The notes beneath the pieces were generated by a model that worked only from the letters and a program-made list of their open reading frames with translations, was not told the origin of the DNA and ran no database searches. This document shows, piece by piece, positions 30,332-39,475 of a DNA stretch of 64,000 nt. Each line of letters starts with the position of its first letter. Positions within the stretch are counted from its first letter, which is position 1. The DNA is from Thermoplasmatota archaeon. GTDB lineage: Archaea > Thermoplasmatota > Thermoplasmata > UBA10834. Position numbers and translations under genes: made by a program. Where the stretch lies: NCBI GenBank assembly GCA_018818785.1, contig JAHIRF010000005.1, positions 186,001 through 250,000 on the forward strand, given 5' to 3'.

Positions 30332-31621
30332 ATGACCTATTCTGGCCTCATCGGAAAGCTCCTGGAGGCTACGGGAACGTCCGTCGGCGATGTGATCTCC
30401 GTGACCCGCGGCAAGGAGAAGACCACGGGCGTTCTGATGCCACACCACGAGTTCAGTTCGGAATCGATCATCACGGTGAAGTTGTCAAACGGTTACAACA
30501 TCGGTGTCCGCATAGACGGCAGTTCGCGCATCGGACTAATCTCCAAGAAGGAGTCGAAGACTTTGGTGAGCAGGTCGATGCCAACAGGGGATTCCAAGAA
30601 GGATGTCGCAGTCATAAGCACCGGCGGAACGATCGCATCTTATGTGGACTATAGGACCGGCGCGGTGCATCCTGCGAAGTCGGCGGAGGAACTGGTCTTC
30701 TCAGTGCCTGAACTGATGGATCTGTGCAATATCCGCGCGAAGGTTCTATATTCGATTCTCAGCGAGAACATGACCGTGAAGCATTGGCAGGGCCTGGCGA
30801 ACGCAGTCGCGGACGAGCTCAACGGCGGCGCGGCCGGCGTCATAGTACCCCACGGCACGGACACGATGGGATTCACTTCAGCGGCTCTATCGTTCATGCT
30901 CAGGAACCTCTCTGGACCGGTGGTCTGCGTGGGTTCCCAGCGCTCATCGGACCGTCCCTCATCTGACGCTAGGATGAATCTGCTTGCAGCCACTCGTCTT
31001 TGCGTCGACTCGGACCTGGGCGAGGTCGTCGTGGTCATGCACGGTGAATCCTCAGATACTTATTGCCATGCCCATCGAGGCACCAGGGTCCGTAAGATGC
31101 ACTCGTCCCGGAGGGACGCCTTCAGGAGCATCAACATCGACCCGATCGCGAAGGTAGAAGGGCCGGAGACGAGCTTCATTGGGCAGTATTCGAAACGTTC
31201 ATCGGGCCCAGTAGAGGTGCGGGACAAGATGGACCGGAAGGTCAGCCTTCTTTACTTCTATCCCGGTTTCGAGGGCGAGCATTTCGACCTCATAGCGAGC
31301 CATGTGAAAGGCGTGGTCGTGGCCGGTACGGGGCTAGGTCATGTATCCGAGGAGATCACAAGGTCGATCAAGATTGCCGTGGACAATGGAGTTCACGTGG
31401 TCGTGACGAGCCAATGCCTCTCCGGTACCACGAACCTCAACGTCTATTCGACCGGAAGGGACATGGTCGCCGCTGGCGCCCTTCCTCTCGGTGACATGCT
31501 TCCAGAGACGGCGTACGTGAAGCTCATGTGGGCACTTGGCCAGGCCAAGGACCACGACGCGGTCAAGAAGCTCATGCTGACCAACATATCCGGGGAGATA
31601 TGCTTGCGGAGGGAGGTCTGA
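30332..31621 (+). CDS. gatD: Glutamyl-tRNA(Gln) amidotransferase subunit D
   Basis: 429 aa. GatD is the asparaginase-like glutaminase of the archaeal GatDE complex, which turns Glu-tRNA(Gln) into Gln-tRNA(Gln). After an N-terminal barrel domain (GDVISVTRGKEKTTGVLMPH) come the asparaginase motifs VISTGGTIASYVDYRTGAV and VPHGTDTMGFTSAAL. ATG 30332 is chosen because a TATA-like CATTTAAG lies about 30 bp upstream; the longer open frame runs antisense through purD. gatE starts 2 bp after its stop. Confidence 0.95.
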   Translation: MTYSGLIGKLLEATGTSVGDVISVTRGKEKTTGVLMPHHEFSSESIITVKLSNGYNIGVRIDGSSRIGLISKKESKTLVSRSMPTGDSKKDVAVISTGGTIASYVDYRTGAVHPAKSAEELVFSVPELMDLCNIRAKVLYSILSENMTVKHWQGLANAVADELNGGAAGVIVPHGTDTMGFTSAALSFMLRNLSGPVVCVGSQRSSDRPSSDARMNLLAATRLCVDSDLGEVVVVMHGESSDTYCHAHRGTRVRKMHSSRRDAFRSINIDPIAKVEGPETSFIGQYSKRSSGPVEVRDKMDRKVSLLYFYPGFEGEHFDLIASHVKGVVVAGTGLGHVSEEITRSIKIAVDNGVHVVVTSQCLSGTTNLNVYSTGRDMVAAGALPLGDMLPETAYVKLMWALGQAKDHDAVKKLMLTNISGEICLRREV

Positions 31622-31622
31622 C

Positions 31623-33497
31623 TTGGACTACAAGAACCTCGGCCTCAGGGTTGGCATCGAGATACATCAACAGCTGAACACGGGTAAGCTGTTCTGCAGC
31701 TGCGATTCAGAGCTCGTCGACGAACACCACAAGGAATTCGTGCGGAACCTTCGCCCCACGCAGAGCGAGCTGGGCGAGATAGATAAGGCTGCGCTCGAAG
31801 AGGCGGAGAGGAAGCTCCAGTTCAGGTATCAGACGGTCCCGTGCTCGTGCCTGGTGGAGGCGGACGAGGAACCACCACACGATGCAAACAGGTTGGCGAT
31901 CGAAGCGTCCTTGGAGATGGCATTGCTTCTGGGGGCGATACCTGTTGACGAGATACACTTCATGCGAAAGATCGTGATCGATGGGTCCAATACGGGAGGA
32001 TTCCAGCGAACCGCGCTAATAGCCACCAAGGGGAGCTTCGAGCTTCACGGGAAGCGGTTCGGCATGTCATCGATATGTCTGGAGGAGGACGCTGCCAGGA
32101 AGATGACCGAGCACGCGTCGGAGGTCACCTACAGGCTGGACCGGCTAGGGATCCCACTGATCGAGATCGCGACGGACCCTGACATGTCGACTCCGGAGGA
32201 GGCCCGGGCCGTGGCCGCAAGGTTGGGCGCCCTGCTCAGGGCCACCAAGAAGGTCAGACGCGGCATAGGCACGATCCGCGAAGACATCAACATATCCATC
32301 GCAGGCGGCGCGAGGGTGGAGATCAAGGGTGCGCAGGACCTGCGCCTGATTCCTGTCTATGTCGAGGAGGAGGTCAAGAGGCAGCTCGCACTTCTGGATG
32401 TGAAGGACGTCCTGAGGAAGCGAGGAACGAAACCCGTCATCGTCGATATCAGGGACCTGTCCGGCCTCTTGAGGGGCACCAGCTGCAAAGTGCTTCGATC
32501 CGCCCTGGATTCAGGCGGTAGGGTGCTCGGGGTCAAACTAGAAAAATTCGCAGGCACCATGGGGCGTACGGAAGCCGGCGTCAAGCGATTGGGGGCCGAG
32601 ATAGCCGCTCACGCTCGTGTCGCCGGGGTCAAAGGCCTGTTCCATTCGGACGAGCTTCCGGGCTACGGCATAACCCGGGCGGAGGTCGAGGACATCGGCA
32701 CGATGCTGTCCGCAGAGGCTGAGGATGCATTCGTGCTCGTGGCGGATTCCGAGGAGAAGGCGAGGGCCGCCCTCACCCGCGTAGTCGACCGCGCGAACAT
32801 CGGCCTATCCGGAGTGCCGGAGGAAACCAGGGACCCGCTTCCAGACGGTCAATCAGTTTACAGCAGGCCGCTCCCGGGGAAGGATAGGATGTACCCCGAG
32901 ACTGATGTGAAGCCGATCCTGATCAGCGAGAAGGTGCTGAAGAGCATCGAACTCAACCTCCCCGAGTTGCCCGAGGCGAAGGTCTCGAGGTTGACGAAGG
33001 AGTATTCCATCAACAAGGAGCAGGCGGAGGCGTTGATCAACAACGCGTACGACGACGAGTTCGAGCTGCTCGCAGGGAGCCTGGGCAATGCTCCCGTGGT
33101 CGCGAGGATTTATCTCAACATATTCCCTGAGCTGGAGAAGGCGGGCCTGGACCAGGACAACGTGAAGGTGGAGATGGTCCGCGAACTTCTCTCCGCCCTC
33201 GATAAAGGGACCTTCGCGAAGGAGGCGATTCCGGACATACTGCACTGGATGCTCAAGAACGATGTCCGGGATGTCGAGAAGGCATCCGAATCACTCGGAG
33301 TGTCATCCGTCGGCCTATCCGATGTGCGCGCGATCTGCGAGCGAGTGGTGAAGGAGCGCGAATCTTACATAAAAGAGCGGGGCAAGAGCGCCCTAGGGCC
33401 GATAATGGGCATAGTCATGAAGGAGCTCCGCGGAAAAGTGGACGGAAAGATCATCAGTGAGATTTTGAACGAGAAGATAGAACAGCTCCTGAGTTGA
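31623..33497 (+). CDS. gatE: Glutamyl-tRNA(Gln) amidotransferase subunit E
   Basis: 624 aa with a TTG start right behind gatD. GatE activates the glutamate on the tRNA and receives ammonia from GatD. GLRVGIEIHQQLNTGKLFCSC is the usual GatB/GatE N-terminus, MYPETDVKPI follows the GAD-type insert, and the YqeY-like helical tail ends the chain (KSALGPIMGIVMKELRGKVD). The 3' end overlaps an antisense small gene by 44 bp. Confidence 0.95.
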   Translation: MDYKNLGLRVGIEIHQQLNTGKLFCSCDSELVDEHHKEFVRNLRPTQSELGEIDKAALEEAERKLQFRYQTVPCSCLVEADEEPPHDANRLAIEASLEMALLLGAIPVDEIHFMRKIVIDGSNTGGFQRTALIATKGSFELHGKRFGMSSICLEEDAARKMTEHASEVTYRLDRLGIPLIEIATDPDMSTPEEARAVAARLGALLRATKKVRRGIGTIREDINISIAGGARVEIKGAQDLRLIPVYVEEEVKRQLALLDVKDVLRKRGTKPVIVDIRDLSGLLRGTSCKVLRSALDSGGRVLGVKLEKFAGTMGRTEAGVKRLGAEIAAHARVAGVKGLFHSDELPGYGITRAEVEDIGTMLSAEAEDAFVLVADSEEKARAALTRVVDRANIGLSGVPEETRDPLPDGQSVYSRPLPGKDRMYPETDVKPILISEKVLKSIELNLPELPEAKVSRLTKEYSINKEQAEALINNAYDDEFELLAGSLGNAPVVARIYLNIFPELEKAGLDQDNVKVEMVRELLSALDKGTFAKEAIPDILHWMLKNDVRDVEKASESLGVSSVGLSDVRAICERVVKERESYIKERGKSALGPIMGIVMKELRGKVDGKIISEILNEKIEQLLS

Positions 33498-33642
33498 TGT
33501 CCTTCTTCGCGAGCACCGTGAGGAAGTCCTTGCAGTACCCGATCGCCGTCCCAGAGTCTTTCTCTTGACAGCTCAGGAAGCTCCTGCAGAGCTCGTCGAG
33601 GTCTTCCTGGTTGTTGTACTTCCTCTTCTTCTCAACGGTCAC
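33454..33642 (-). CDS. Small hypothetical protein, 62 aa
   Basis: Not recognised. From a GTG at 33642 preceded by GGAGAGG with 5-nt spacing, the frame uses the same GC-ending codons as the neighbouring genes (AAG, TAC, AAC, CTC, GAG). The protein is charged and contains two spaced cysteines (LCRSFLSC) plus a third (GYCKDF). Its last 44 bp lie antisense to the end of gatE. It lies just downstream of the HemK-like gene on the same strand and could share its transcript. Confidence 0.5.
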   Translation of the reverse strand: MTVEKKRKYNNQEDLDELCRSFLSCQEKDSGTAIGYCKDFLTVLAKKDINSGAVLSSRSKSH

Positions 33643-33709
33643 TGGAACCCTCTCCTGAAGGGATTCTCCCAATCGGGGCGGTGCCTAATAATACTTCTCG
33701 CTCACATTC

Positions 33710-34315
33710 TCAATGGCTGCCAATCTTCTGAACCAATCTGTACGCGAATATCGATTCGAAGAACATGTGCTTCTCCTCGATCATCTCCGTCTCGTACCGC
33801 TCCCTGGCTGCCCTGAGGATGCTCCTCAAGCCTCCAAGGGATGAGAGGATCATGTAGATCTCGCCCCTCGGTGAAAGATGCCTCCACGCGTGGTCTAGGA
33901 ACCTGATGATCACGTCCGACCCGTCCCCTCCTCCCGCCCAAGCCTTCTCCATCCAGCTGGGCGGACCATCCTCGTCCGGGAGATAAGGCGGATTGAACAC
34001 GATCACATCGAACAGCCCTGGTACCTTCTCGAAAAGATCGCTCTCGATCGCATCCATCTTCAAGTCGTTCCGCAGCGCGTTCGACCGTGCACACTGAACC
34101 GCATTGGGATTGATGTCGACAGCGGTCACCACGGCCCCGGCCTTCGCAGCATGGAGCGCCACTATCCCGCTGCCGGTGCCCATATCGAGCAGCTTCTGAC
34201 CAGGGGACGCCTCAGCGATCTTCAGTATAAGGAAAGAATCATCGCTGGGGTTGTACACCTCTGAGGCCACCTGTATGTCTATCGAATGATCGAGCTTCAC
34301 ATGGTCGGTATGCAC
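33710..34315 (-). CDS. HemK/PrmC-like N5-glutamine methyltransferase
   Basis: 201 aa with a GTG start. It is a class I SAM methyltransferase: LLDMGTGSGIVALHAAKAG (motif I), VTAVDINPNAVQCARSNA, and the NPPY motif in VIVFNPPYLPDED that marks N-methylation of glutamine or adenine. The short archaeal form corresponds to eukaryotic Mtq2, which methylates the GGQ glutamine of the release factor. That substrate is inferred from the family. Confidence 0.88.
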   Translation of the reverse strand: MHTDHVKLDHSIDIQVASEVYNPSDDSFLILKIAEASPGQKLLDMGTGSGIVALHAAKAGAVVTAVDINPNAVQCARSNALRNDLKMDAIESDLFEKVPGLFDVIVFNPPYLPDEDGPPSWMEKAWAGGGDGSDVIIRFLDHAWRHLSPRGEIYMILSSLGGLRSILRAARERYETEMIEEKHMFFESIFAYRLVQKIGSH

Positions 34316-34373
34316 ACCCTTACGATTAAGACTTTACCGAAAGAGGGTATTCTCCCTATCTGGAAGTACACCA

Positions 34374-35249
34374 ATGGAAGCATATGTCCTTGTCGTGATA
34401 GCGGCGGTCATCGCCGCCATAGCATACTCCTATCTGAGGCAGTTCAGTTTCTCCCTGGTTGCCAGTGCGACCTGCGGCGCGGTGTTCCTGTTCATGCTGA
34501 TCGATGCGGGAACCCGGGGCATAATTTACTCAAGAGCGATCGTGGAGTTCGGTTTCAGGCCAGAAGACTTGATTGACCCGAGCAGGTTCTACACGGTGCT
34601 CACATCGATGTTCACCCACGCGAGCTTCGGTCACTTGTTCATGAATGTGATCGCCCTCGCGTTCCTGGGGATGATCCTTGAGCAGCGTATAGGCACTCGT
34701 CAATACATCCTCATCTTCTTATTCGCTGGAGTGTGCGGAACGCTCTCCTTTGCCGCGTTCAGATGGAACGAGCCATTCGTGCTGGTCGTAGGGGCATCAG
34801 GGGCGATAAGCGGAGTGTTGGGCGCGCTTGTCAGGATGTACCCACACGAACGCATGACGCTGATATTCTTTCCTAGGATGCCTCTGCCGCTCTGGACGAT
34901 AATCTGCGGATTCCTGCTTCTTCAGCTTGTAATGCTGATTGGCGATTACGGGGTCGCGGTGGAGGCTCATCTGGGCGGTCTGGTCGCCGGGATGTTCGCA
35001 GCGCCTTATTTCGCGAAGGCGCAGGTCCTTCGAAGGGAGAAGAGGACCATCCCGGTCACCGCGTTGAGGAAACTCGCCACCACCCATGAGCTGAAGGCCA
35101 TGCTGGCCAGGATCGAGAACGAGGAGATCCCAGATGTCCGGAGCGCATGGATCGAGAAGTTCGTCTCTGTCGCCAGGTGCCCTGTGTGTGGGGCTGCTCT
35201 GAAGACGCGGAAGGCCGGTCTGTTCTGCGATCGAGGGCACCTGCTATGA
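34374..35249 (+). CDS. Rhomboid-family intramembrane protease with C-terminal zinc-binding tail
   Basis: 291 aa. Six or seven membrane helices carry the rhomboid dyad: Ser142 in VGASGAISG and His199 in VEAHLGGLVAG. The HASFGHLFMNVIALAFLG helix is typical. After a cytoplasmic linker the last 23 residues hold CPVCG...FCDRGH, a Cys3-His set (269, 272, 285, 289) that could bind one zinc. Rhomboids cut membrane proteins within the bilayer. The stop codon overlaps the next gene's start (ATGA). Confidence 0.9.
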   Translation: MEAYVLVVIAAVIAAIAYSYLRQFSFSLVASATCGAVFLFMLIDAGTRGIIYSRAIVEFGFRPEDLIDPSRFYTVLTSMFTHASFGHLFMNVIALAFLGMILEQRIGTRQYILIFLFAGVCGTLSFAAFRWNEPFVLVVGASGAISGVLGALVRMYPHERMTLIFFPRMPLPLWTIICGFLLLQLVMLIGDYGVAVEAHLGGLVAGMFAAPYFAKAQVLRREKRTIPVTALRKLATTHELKAMLARIENEEIPDVRSAWIEKFVSVARCPVCGAALKTRKAGLFCDRGHLL

Positions 35250-35839
35250 CCGACCGGGGTGCTCCTCCCAAAGTAAGAGTATTACGTCATGGCTGGATCG
35301 TGAGAGATGGCTCAAGAGTCGTGGACGCATCTTCGTCCGTCACCCTCATCGAGGAGGGTGACCATCGGTTCCTCGTCGATACGGGGGCATCCAAGGACTC
35401 GGACGCACTAATATGCGCACTCTCCGAGGTCGGCCTTCGCCCTCAGGATATTGATGATGTGGTGAACACTCATCTGCACATCGACCATTGCGGATGCAAC
35501 GACCTGTTCACGAATGCCCGGTTCCACGCACACGCATCCGAGGCCCCTCCTCTCGGAACCGTTCGATTCACCGGGGATGTCGATCTTTCCCCGCATGTCC
35601 GAGTGGTCCATACGCCGGGTCATACGAGAGGATGCGTATCGGTCTTCGTAGAATCGGATACAAGGTACGCGATATGCGGGGACGCCCTTCCCACTGAGGC
35701 CAATTATCGGTCATGGGTGCCTCCAGGGATTCATTTCGACCGTTCCCTCGCCTTGGCAAGCATGGGACTCATCGTCGGCTGGGCCCAGACAGTTGTCCCG
35801 GGCCACGACAAGCCCTTCACCGTCATGGGAAAGAAGTAA
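35246..35839 (+). CDS. Metallo-beta-lactamase-fold hydrolase
   Basis: 197 aa. The binuclear metal signature is THLHIDHCG, with further ligands in HTPGHTRGCVSVF and ICGDALPTEANY. It resembles lactonase/glyoxalase II-like hydrolases; the substrate cannot be told. It is translationally coupled to the rhomboid gene by ATGA, and the zinc-finger gene starts 25 bp further on. Confidence 0.85.
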   Translation: MTDRGAPPKVRVLRHGWIVRDGSRVVDASSSVTLIEEGDHRFLVDTGASKDSDALICALSEVGLRPQDIDDVVNTHLHIDHCGCNDLFTNARFHAHASEAPPLGTVRFTGDVDLSPHVRVVHTPGHTRGCVSVFVESDTRYAICGDALPTEANYRSWVPPGIHFDRSLALASMGLIVGWAQTVVPGHDKPFTVMGKK

Positions 35840-35864
35840 AACCAAGGACCGCAATGGGCTCGCG

Positions 35865-36500
35865 ATGAAAGCAGCACCTGCATCCATATCCGCCGAATGT
35901 CCAATATGTCGCGAGGAGACACTTCACGAGATACTTACTGGCAAGGTGGCAGGCAAGGCAAAGGCAGTCCTGGACTGTACGGCCAAATGTCGGCAGTGCG
36001 GACAGGTTCATCACATCACCTTGAGCGAGGACAAGCCAGTGGAGATACCTGTCATCGTCAGCTGGCTCAAGGATTCCAAGAAGGCCTCGGTCGTGTTCGG
36101 CCCTGATGAGGTGATATTCGTGGACGATGAGATCATGTGTGCGGAGACGCCAGCTCTCATAACATCCATCGAGTCCAAAGGCGCCCGCGTGAAGCGATGC
36201 AAGGCCAAGAACATCGATACTATCTGGGCCAAGAAGTTCGACAAGATCCGCGTGCCATTCTCGATCAACCATCAGGGTAAGAGCTACTCGGACCATGTCA
36301 TGGCGGTCCCGGACGAGGAGTTCATCATCGGCGACATGGTCGAGATCAGCAAGAAGCAGGTAGTCATCCACTCGATAAAGCTCGAGAACCGGGTCTTCAG
36401 ACGCGGTTCAGCGCTGGCCCGGGACATAGTCAGAGTCTATGGCAACCTCGTCAGGAAGACTGATCAGAACATGCCGCGCCCTCCAAGGTTTAAATCGTAA
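35865..36500 (+). CDS. Archaeal zinc-finger protein (HVO_0476/COG1326 type)
   Basis: 211 aa. The N-terminal zinc ribbon is ECPICREETLHEILTGK...CTAKCRQCGQVHH, followed by beta-rich domains (FIIGDMVEISKKQVVIHSIK). The family is conserved across Euryarchaeota but has no established function; RNA binding is often suspected. The ATG at 35865 is chosen because it directly precedes the zinc ribbon, and the longer frame overlaps the metallo-hydrolase gene out of frame. The promoter of pcm (TTTAAATCG) lies within its last codons. Confidence 0.78.
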   Translation: MKAAPASISAECPICREETLHEILTGKVAGKAKAVLDCTAKCRQCGQVHHITLSEDKPVEIPVIVSWLKDSKKASVVFGPDEVIFVDDEIMCAETPALITSIESKGARVKRCKAKNIDTIWAKKFDKIRVPFSINHQGKSYSDHVMAVPDEEFIIGDMVEISKKQVVIHSIKLENRVFRRGSALARDIVRVYGNLVRKTDQNMPRPPRFKS

Positions 36501-36520
36501 TAGCCCCCTTTGATTGTACG

Positions 36521-37183
36521 ATGGATTTCGACGGGGCTAGGGCAAGACTCGTGGCCGACCTCAGGCAGAGCCGTTTCATCAAGGATGATATGGTAGCGGA
36601 TGCGATGCTGAAGGTGCCCAGGGAGCAGTTCGTCCCGAGATCGATGCGGGAAGAAGCGTACACCGACTCTCCGCTCTCTATCGGTTCCGGACAGACGATA
36701 TCCGCTCCTCACATGGTCGCCATAATGGTGGAAGCGTCGCAGCTGAAGAGCGGGCACAAGGTGCTGGAGATAGGCGCAGGGTCGGGATATCACGCGGCGG
36801 TGGTCGCCGAGCTTGTCAGACCGGGCGGGAGAGTGTTCACGGTCGAGCGGGTGGCGTCTCTGGCGAAATTCGCGGGTGATAACATAAATCGCACGGGATA
36901 TGGTAATACCGTGCAGATAATCTGCGGGGACGGTTCAAACGGTCTTCCGGAGGAAGCGCCCTTCGACAGGATATTCGTCGCGTGCGCCGCCCCGGATGTC
37001 CCCATGCCCCTGAAGGCGCAGTTGGCCGATGGCGGGAGATTGCTGGTGCCCGTCGGCGGTCGATATTTCCAGAAACTGATGCTCGTGGAACGGAAAGGTT
37101 CGAAGTTCAATCAGGAAGACCTCGGAGGTTGCGTATTCGTTCCACTCATAGGCGAGCACGGTTATCGAACATCGTCTATGTGA
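36521..37183 (+). CDS. pcm: Protein-L-isoaspartate O-methyltransferase
   Basis: 220 aa. Pcm methylates isoaspartyl residues in ageing proteins to start their repair. Motifs are VPREQFVPRSMREEAYTDSP, IGSGQTISAPHMVAIM, VLEIGAGSGYHAAVVAEL (SAM site) and GGRLLVPVGG. A TATA-like element about 27 bp upstream gives a short leader. The end overlaps the convergent HAD gene by 22 bp. Confidence 0.95.
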   Translation: MDFDGARARLVADLRQSRFIKDDMVADAMLKVPREQFVPRSMREEAYTDSPLSIGSGQTISAPHMVAIMVEASQLKSGHKVLEIGAGSGYHAAVVAELVRPGGRVFTVERVASLAKFAGDNINRTGYGNTVQIICGDGSNGLPEEAPFDRIFVACAAPDVPMPLKAQLADGGRLLVPVGGRYFQKLMLVERKGSKFNQEDLGGCVFVPLIGEHGYRTSSM

Positions 37184-37809
37184 TCCAGTATCCTGCGCAG
37201 GTCCCGCCCTTCGACCACGATGTCCGCCCGCGCCCTCACCTCTTCGTCCTCAGGTGAGAACGCGATGCCGAGCGAGGATGCCTCAAACATGGTGACATCG
37301 TACCGTGAGTTCCCCACGCTCACGATGTCCTTCTGTCCTATGCCAAGGCGACGGGCGGTTTCTGTGACCGTGTTGCCCTTGTCCATCAGCCTCACCCGCA
37401 GGATACCTTCCCCGGATAGTCGATCATGAGCATCCGTACCAAGGCCGTTTGCGAACTGCATGTCCATGTCCAGTTGCTGGCATATGCGTTCAGAAAGCAG
37501 GTCGATGCCGGCCGATACGATGACGGTCCTGTGGCCAGCCTCCTTCAGGGTCGAGACGGTCTCCTCAGCTCCATTCATCAGAGGCGCATCATCGAGCATT
37601 TTCCGGATGACCTCTCGCGTGATCCCAGGATCCTTCTCGCGCCACAGCTCGATGTCCCTTCGGATGAACTCGCGGTCATCTATCTCTCCTCTGAGATACG
37701 CGTGAAGTGAATGGTCGTTGTTCACGCCGAACTTGCGGTGGACGAATACCCAGGAGCTGTCGACATCGGCGAGCACGCCGTCCATGTCGAAGACAACCAG
37801 CTTGGTCAC
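37162..37809 (-). CDS. HAD-superfamily phosphatase, SerB-like
   Basis: 215 aa from the GTG at 37809. Motif I is VVFDMDGVLADVDSSW, motif II VIVSAGID, and motifs III/IV DKGNTVTETARRLGI with VSVGNSRYDVTMFEA. The motif IV aspartate usually found in GDS is Asn here (GNSRYD), with Asp retained one turn on. The insert cap is helical as in phosphoserine phosphatase. Substrate could be phosphoserine or another small phosphate ester. The longer open frame adds 27 residues with no family match and would run past the shared promoter. Confidence 0.8.
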   Translation of the reverse strand: MTKLVVFDMDGVLADVDSSWVFVHRKFGVNNDHSLHAYLRGEIDDREFIRRDIELWREKDPGITREVIRKMLDDAPLMNGAEETVSTLKEAGHRTVIVSAGIDLLSERICQQLDMDMQFANGLGTDAHDRLSGEGILRVRLMDKGNTVTETARRLGIGQKDIVSVGNSRYDVTMFEASSLGIAFSPEDEEVRARADIVVEGRDLRRILDHIDDVR

Positions 37810-37829
37810 AGCCAGCCAATGGAACGAAG

Positions 37830-37839
37830 GTTTATTAAA
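37830..37839. promoter_or_regulatory. Shared TATA-like box for the divergent HAD phosphatase and TraB genes
   Basis: The 54-bp intergenic region has one AT-rich element (GTTTATTAAAA region). Its centre lies about 26 bp from the GTG on the left and 29 bp from the ATG on the right, so both messages would be nearly leaderless. Confidence 0.45.
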
Positions 37840-37863
37840 AGCATCTCCCGATGGAGCCTTCCG

Positions 37864-38568
37864 ATGATAACGCTGGTCGGGGTCGGGCACGTGTTCGCCA
37901 TATCGGACAATGTGAAGGATATCATCCGTTCGAAGAACCCCGAAGTGGTGTGTCTAGAACTGGACGCGGCTAGGTTCAACTCGCTGATGAGCAAAAACCA
38001 GAGCAAGAAGGTCCCGCTCCAGTATATGCTGCTTGCCAGCATCCAGCGTCGCATGGCCAATAAGTTCGGGTCCGAGGTCGGCGATGAGATGATGGCTGCT
38101 TTTGGTGCCGCCCAGGAGATCGGGGCCAAGGTGGCGTTGATCGACATGGAGGCTTCGGTGGTCTTCAGCAATATGTGGCGCACGATGTCCTTGAAGGAGC
38201 GGATCAACTTGTTCATGGGGGCACTCATAGGCCTGGTCGCCTCCAAAGAGAAGGTCGAGCACGAGCTTGATGCGTACGCGGATAACGAAGCGAAGTACCT
38301 TGACACGCTGGGTGAGCAGTTCCCGTCCATAAAGAAGGCGCTCCTGGACGACAGAAACGTTTACATGGCGGAGCGCATCGCATCGTTGGCGACCAAGCAC
38401 CAGAACATACTGGCGATCGTCGGGGATGGTCACATTTCGGGTCTGACAGCCGCTTTGGCCGGTCAGGAGGTCGAGACCGTCAGATTGAAGGATGTACGGA
38501 ACGGATCCGCGTTACCAGAGAGCTCATCCACCGATTATTCTATCAGCTATAGGTATGACAGCCAATGA
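37864..38568 (+). CDS. TraB/PrgY-family protein
   Basis: 234 aa. TraB-domain signatures are LVGVGHVFAISDNV near the start, PEVVCLELDAARF and the C-terminal VGDGHISGLTAALAG. Related bacterial proteins restrict pheromone or peptide signals and may be metalloproteases (Tiki-like); in archaea the function is not known. No C-terminal membrane domain is present, so this is the short form. Confidence 0.82.
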   Translation: MITLVGVGHVFAISDNVKDIIRSKNPEVVCLELDAARFNSLMSKNQSKKVPLQYMLLASIQRRMANKFGSEVGDEMMAAFGAAQEIGAKVALIDMEASVVFSNMWRTMSLKERINLFMGALIGLVASKEKVEHELDAYADNEAKYLDTLGEQFPSIKKALLDDRNVYMAERIASLATKHQNILAIVGDGHISGLTAALAGQEVETVRLKDVRNGSALPESSSTDYSISYRYDSQ

Positions 38569-38571
38569 TCG

Positions 38572-38613
38572 GAGGCGTGGGCCATCATCGCCGTCGGTCA
38601 TATCCTACGCCTC
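38572..38613 (+). terminator. Ten-base-pair hairpin after the TraB gene
   Basis: GAGGCGTGGG (38572-38581) pairs with CCTACGCCTC (38604-38613) with one G-U pair and a 22-nt loop. It starts 3 bp after the TraB stop. No long T-run follows on the plus strand, so it may be an RNA-processing or stability element rather than a terminator. Confidence 0.4.
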
Positions 38614-38670
38614 TCGTGAAAAGCATTTAGATAGGTAAGTGGTTTAGCAAGACGCTTGGCGGAGATATCC

Positions 38671-39387
38671 TTGAATGTGAGATTGCTGAACTACACCAAG
38701 AACCCGGACAAGGTATGTGCGGCAGCGGCACAATCGTGCTACTCTGAGAAGGGCGCTGGTGAACTGTTCGATACGACGGCCGATGACCGTGCCGAGAAGA
38801 TGATCACGAAGGTCGTGGGCATGGGGCATCTATCTGTCGTGGAGCATGCGTACTTCACATTCAGCGTAGAGGGTGTATCCAGATCCCTCACCCACCAGCT
38901 GGTCAGGCACAGGATCGCCTCCTATTCCCAGCAGAGCCAAAGGTATGTCGGCATGGCCAAGGCCGAATATGTGCTCCCTCCGTCCGTGGCTGGAGATGAT
39001 GGGGCTAGGATGAAGTACACTCAGGCGATGGACGCGGCCTGGAAAGCCTATCGTGAACTCGCTGAGCTCGTGCCCAAGGAGGACGCCAGATACGTGCTCC
39101 CGAACGCATGCCACACGAACATAACGGTCACCATGAACGCGCGCGAGCTCTGGCACATGTTCAGGCTCCGATGCTGCCGGAGGGCACAATGGGAGATACG
39201 AATGATGGCATGGAAGATGTTGGAGGAGGCGAAGAAGGTCGCCCCCATCCTCTTCGAGAACGCAGGGCCTGGATGCTTCGCTGGACCATGCCCTGAGGGT
39301 GAGTATTCGTGCGGGAAGCCCTACAGACGCGGCGCGATGCCCTCGGACGATGAATTGCTGGTCGAGAGCGCCAAACCACGCAGCTGA
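38671..39387 (+). CDS. thyX: Flavin-dependent thymidylate synthase ThyX
   Basis: 238 aa. ThyX makes dTMP from dUMP using FAD, NADPH and methylene-folate. The signature R-H-R-x7-S-x-R is [14 protein letters not shown] (about residues 85-98), and the C-terminal [12 protein letters not shown] region is typical. TTG 38671 is preferred over TTG 38656 because GGAG lies 6 nt upstream and [12 protein letters not shown] matches usual ThyX starts. Confidence 0.95.
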   Translation: MNVRLLNYTKNPDKVCAAAAQSCYSEKGAGELFDTTADDRAEKMITKVVGMGHLSVVEHAYFTFSVEGVSRSLTHQLVRHRIASYSQQSQRYVGMAKAEYVLPPSVAGDDGARMKYTQAMDAAWKAYRELAELVPKEDARYVLPNACHTNITVTMNARELWHMFRLRCCRRAQWEIRMMAWKMLEEAKKVAPILFENAGPGCFAGPCPEGEYSCGKPYRRGAMPSDDELLVESAKPRS

Positions 39388-39430
39388 ATATTCTGGCTAT
39401 TACCACCAAGAGGCCGTCTCCGTCCGCAAA

Positions 39431-39442
39431 CCATATATATAC
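39431..39442 (+). promoter_or_regulatory. TATA box of rps17e
   Basis: CCATATATATAC lies about 40 bp before the rps17e ATG, predicting a leader of roughly 13 nt that includes the GGTGA ribosome-binding site. Confidence 0.6.
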
Positions 39443-39475
39443 CCTTCTCATTCGGAGAGTTTCACGGTGAGCCTC

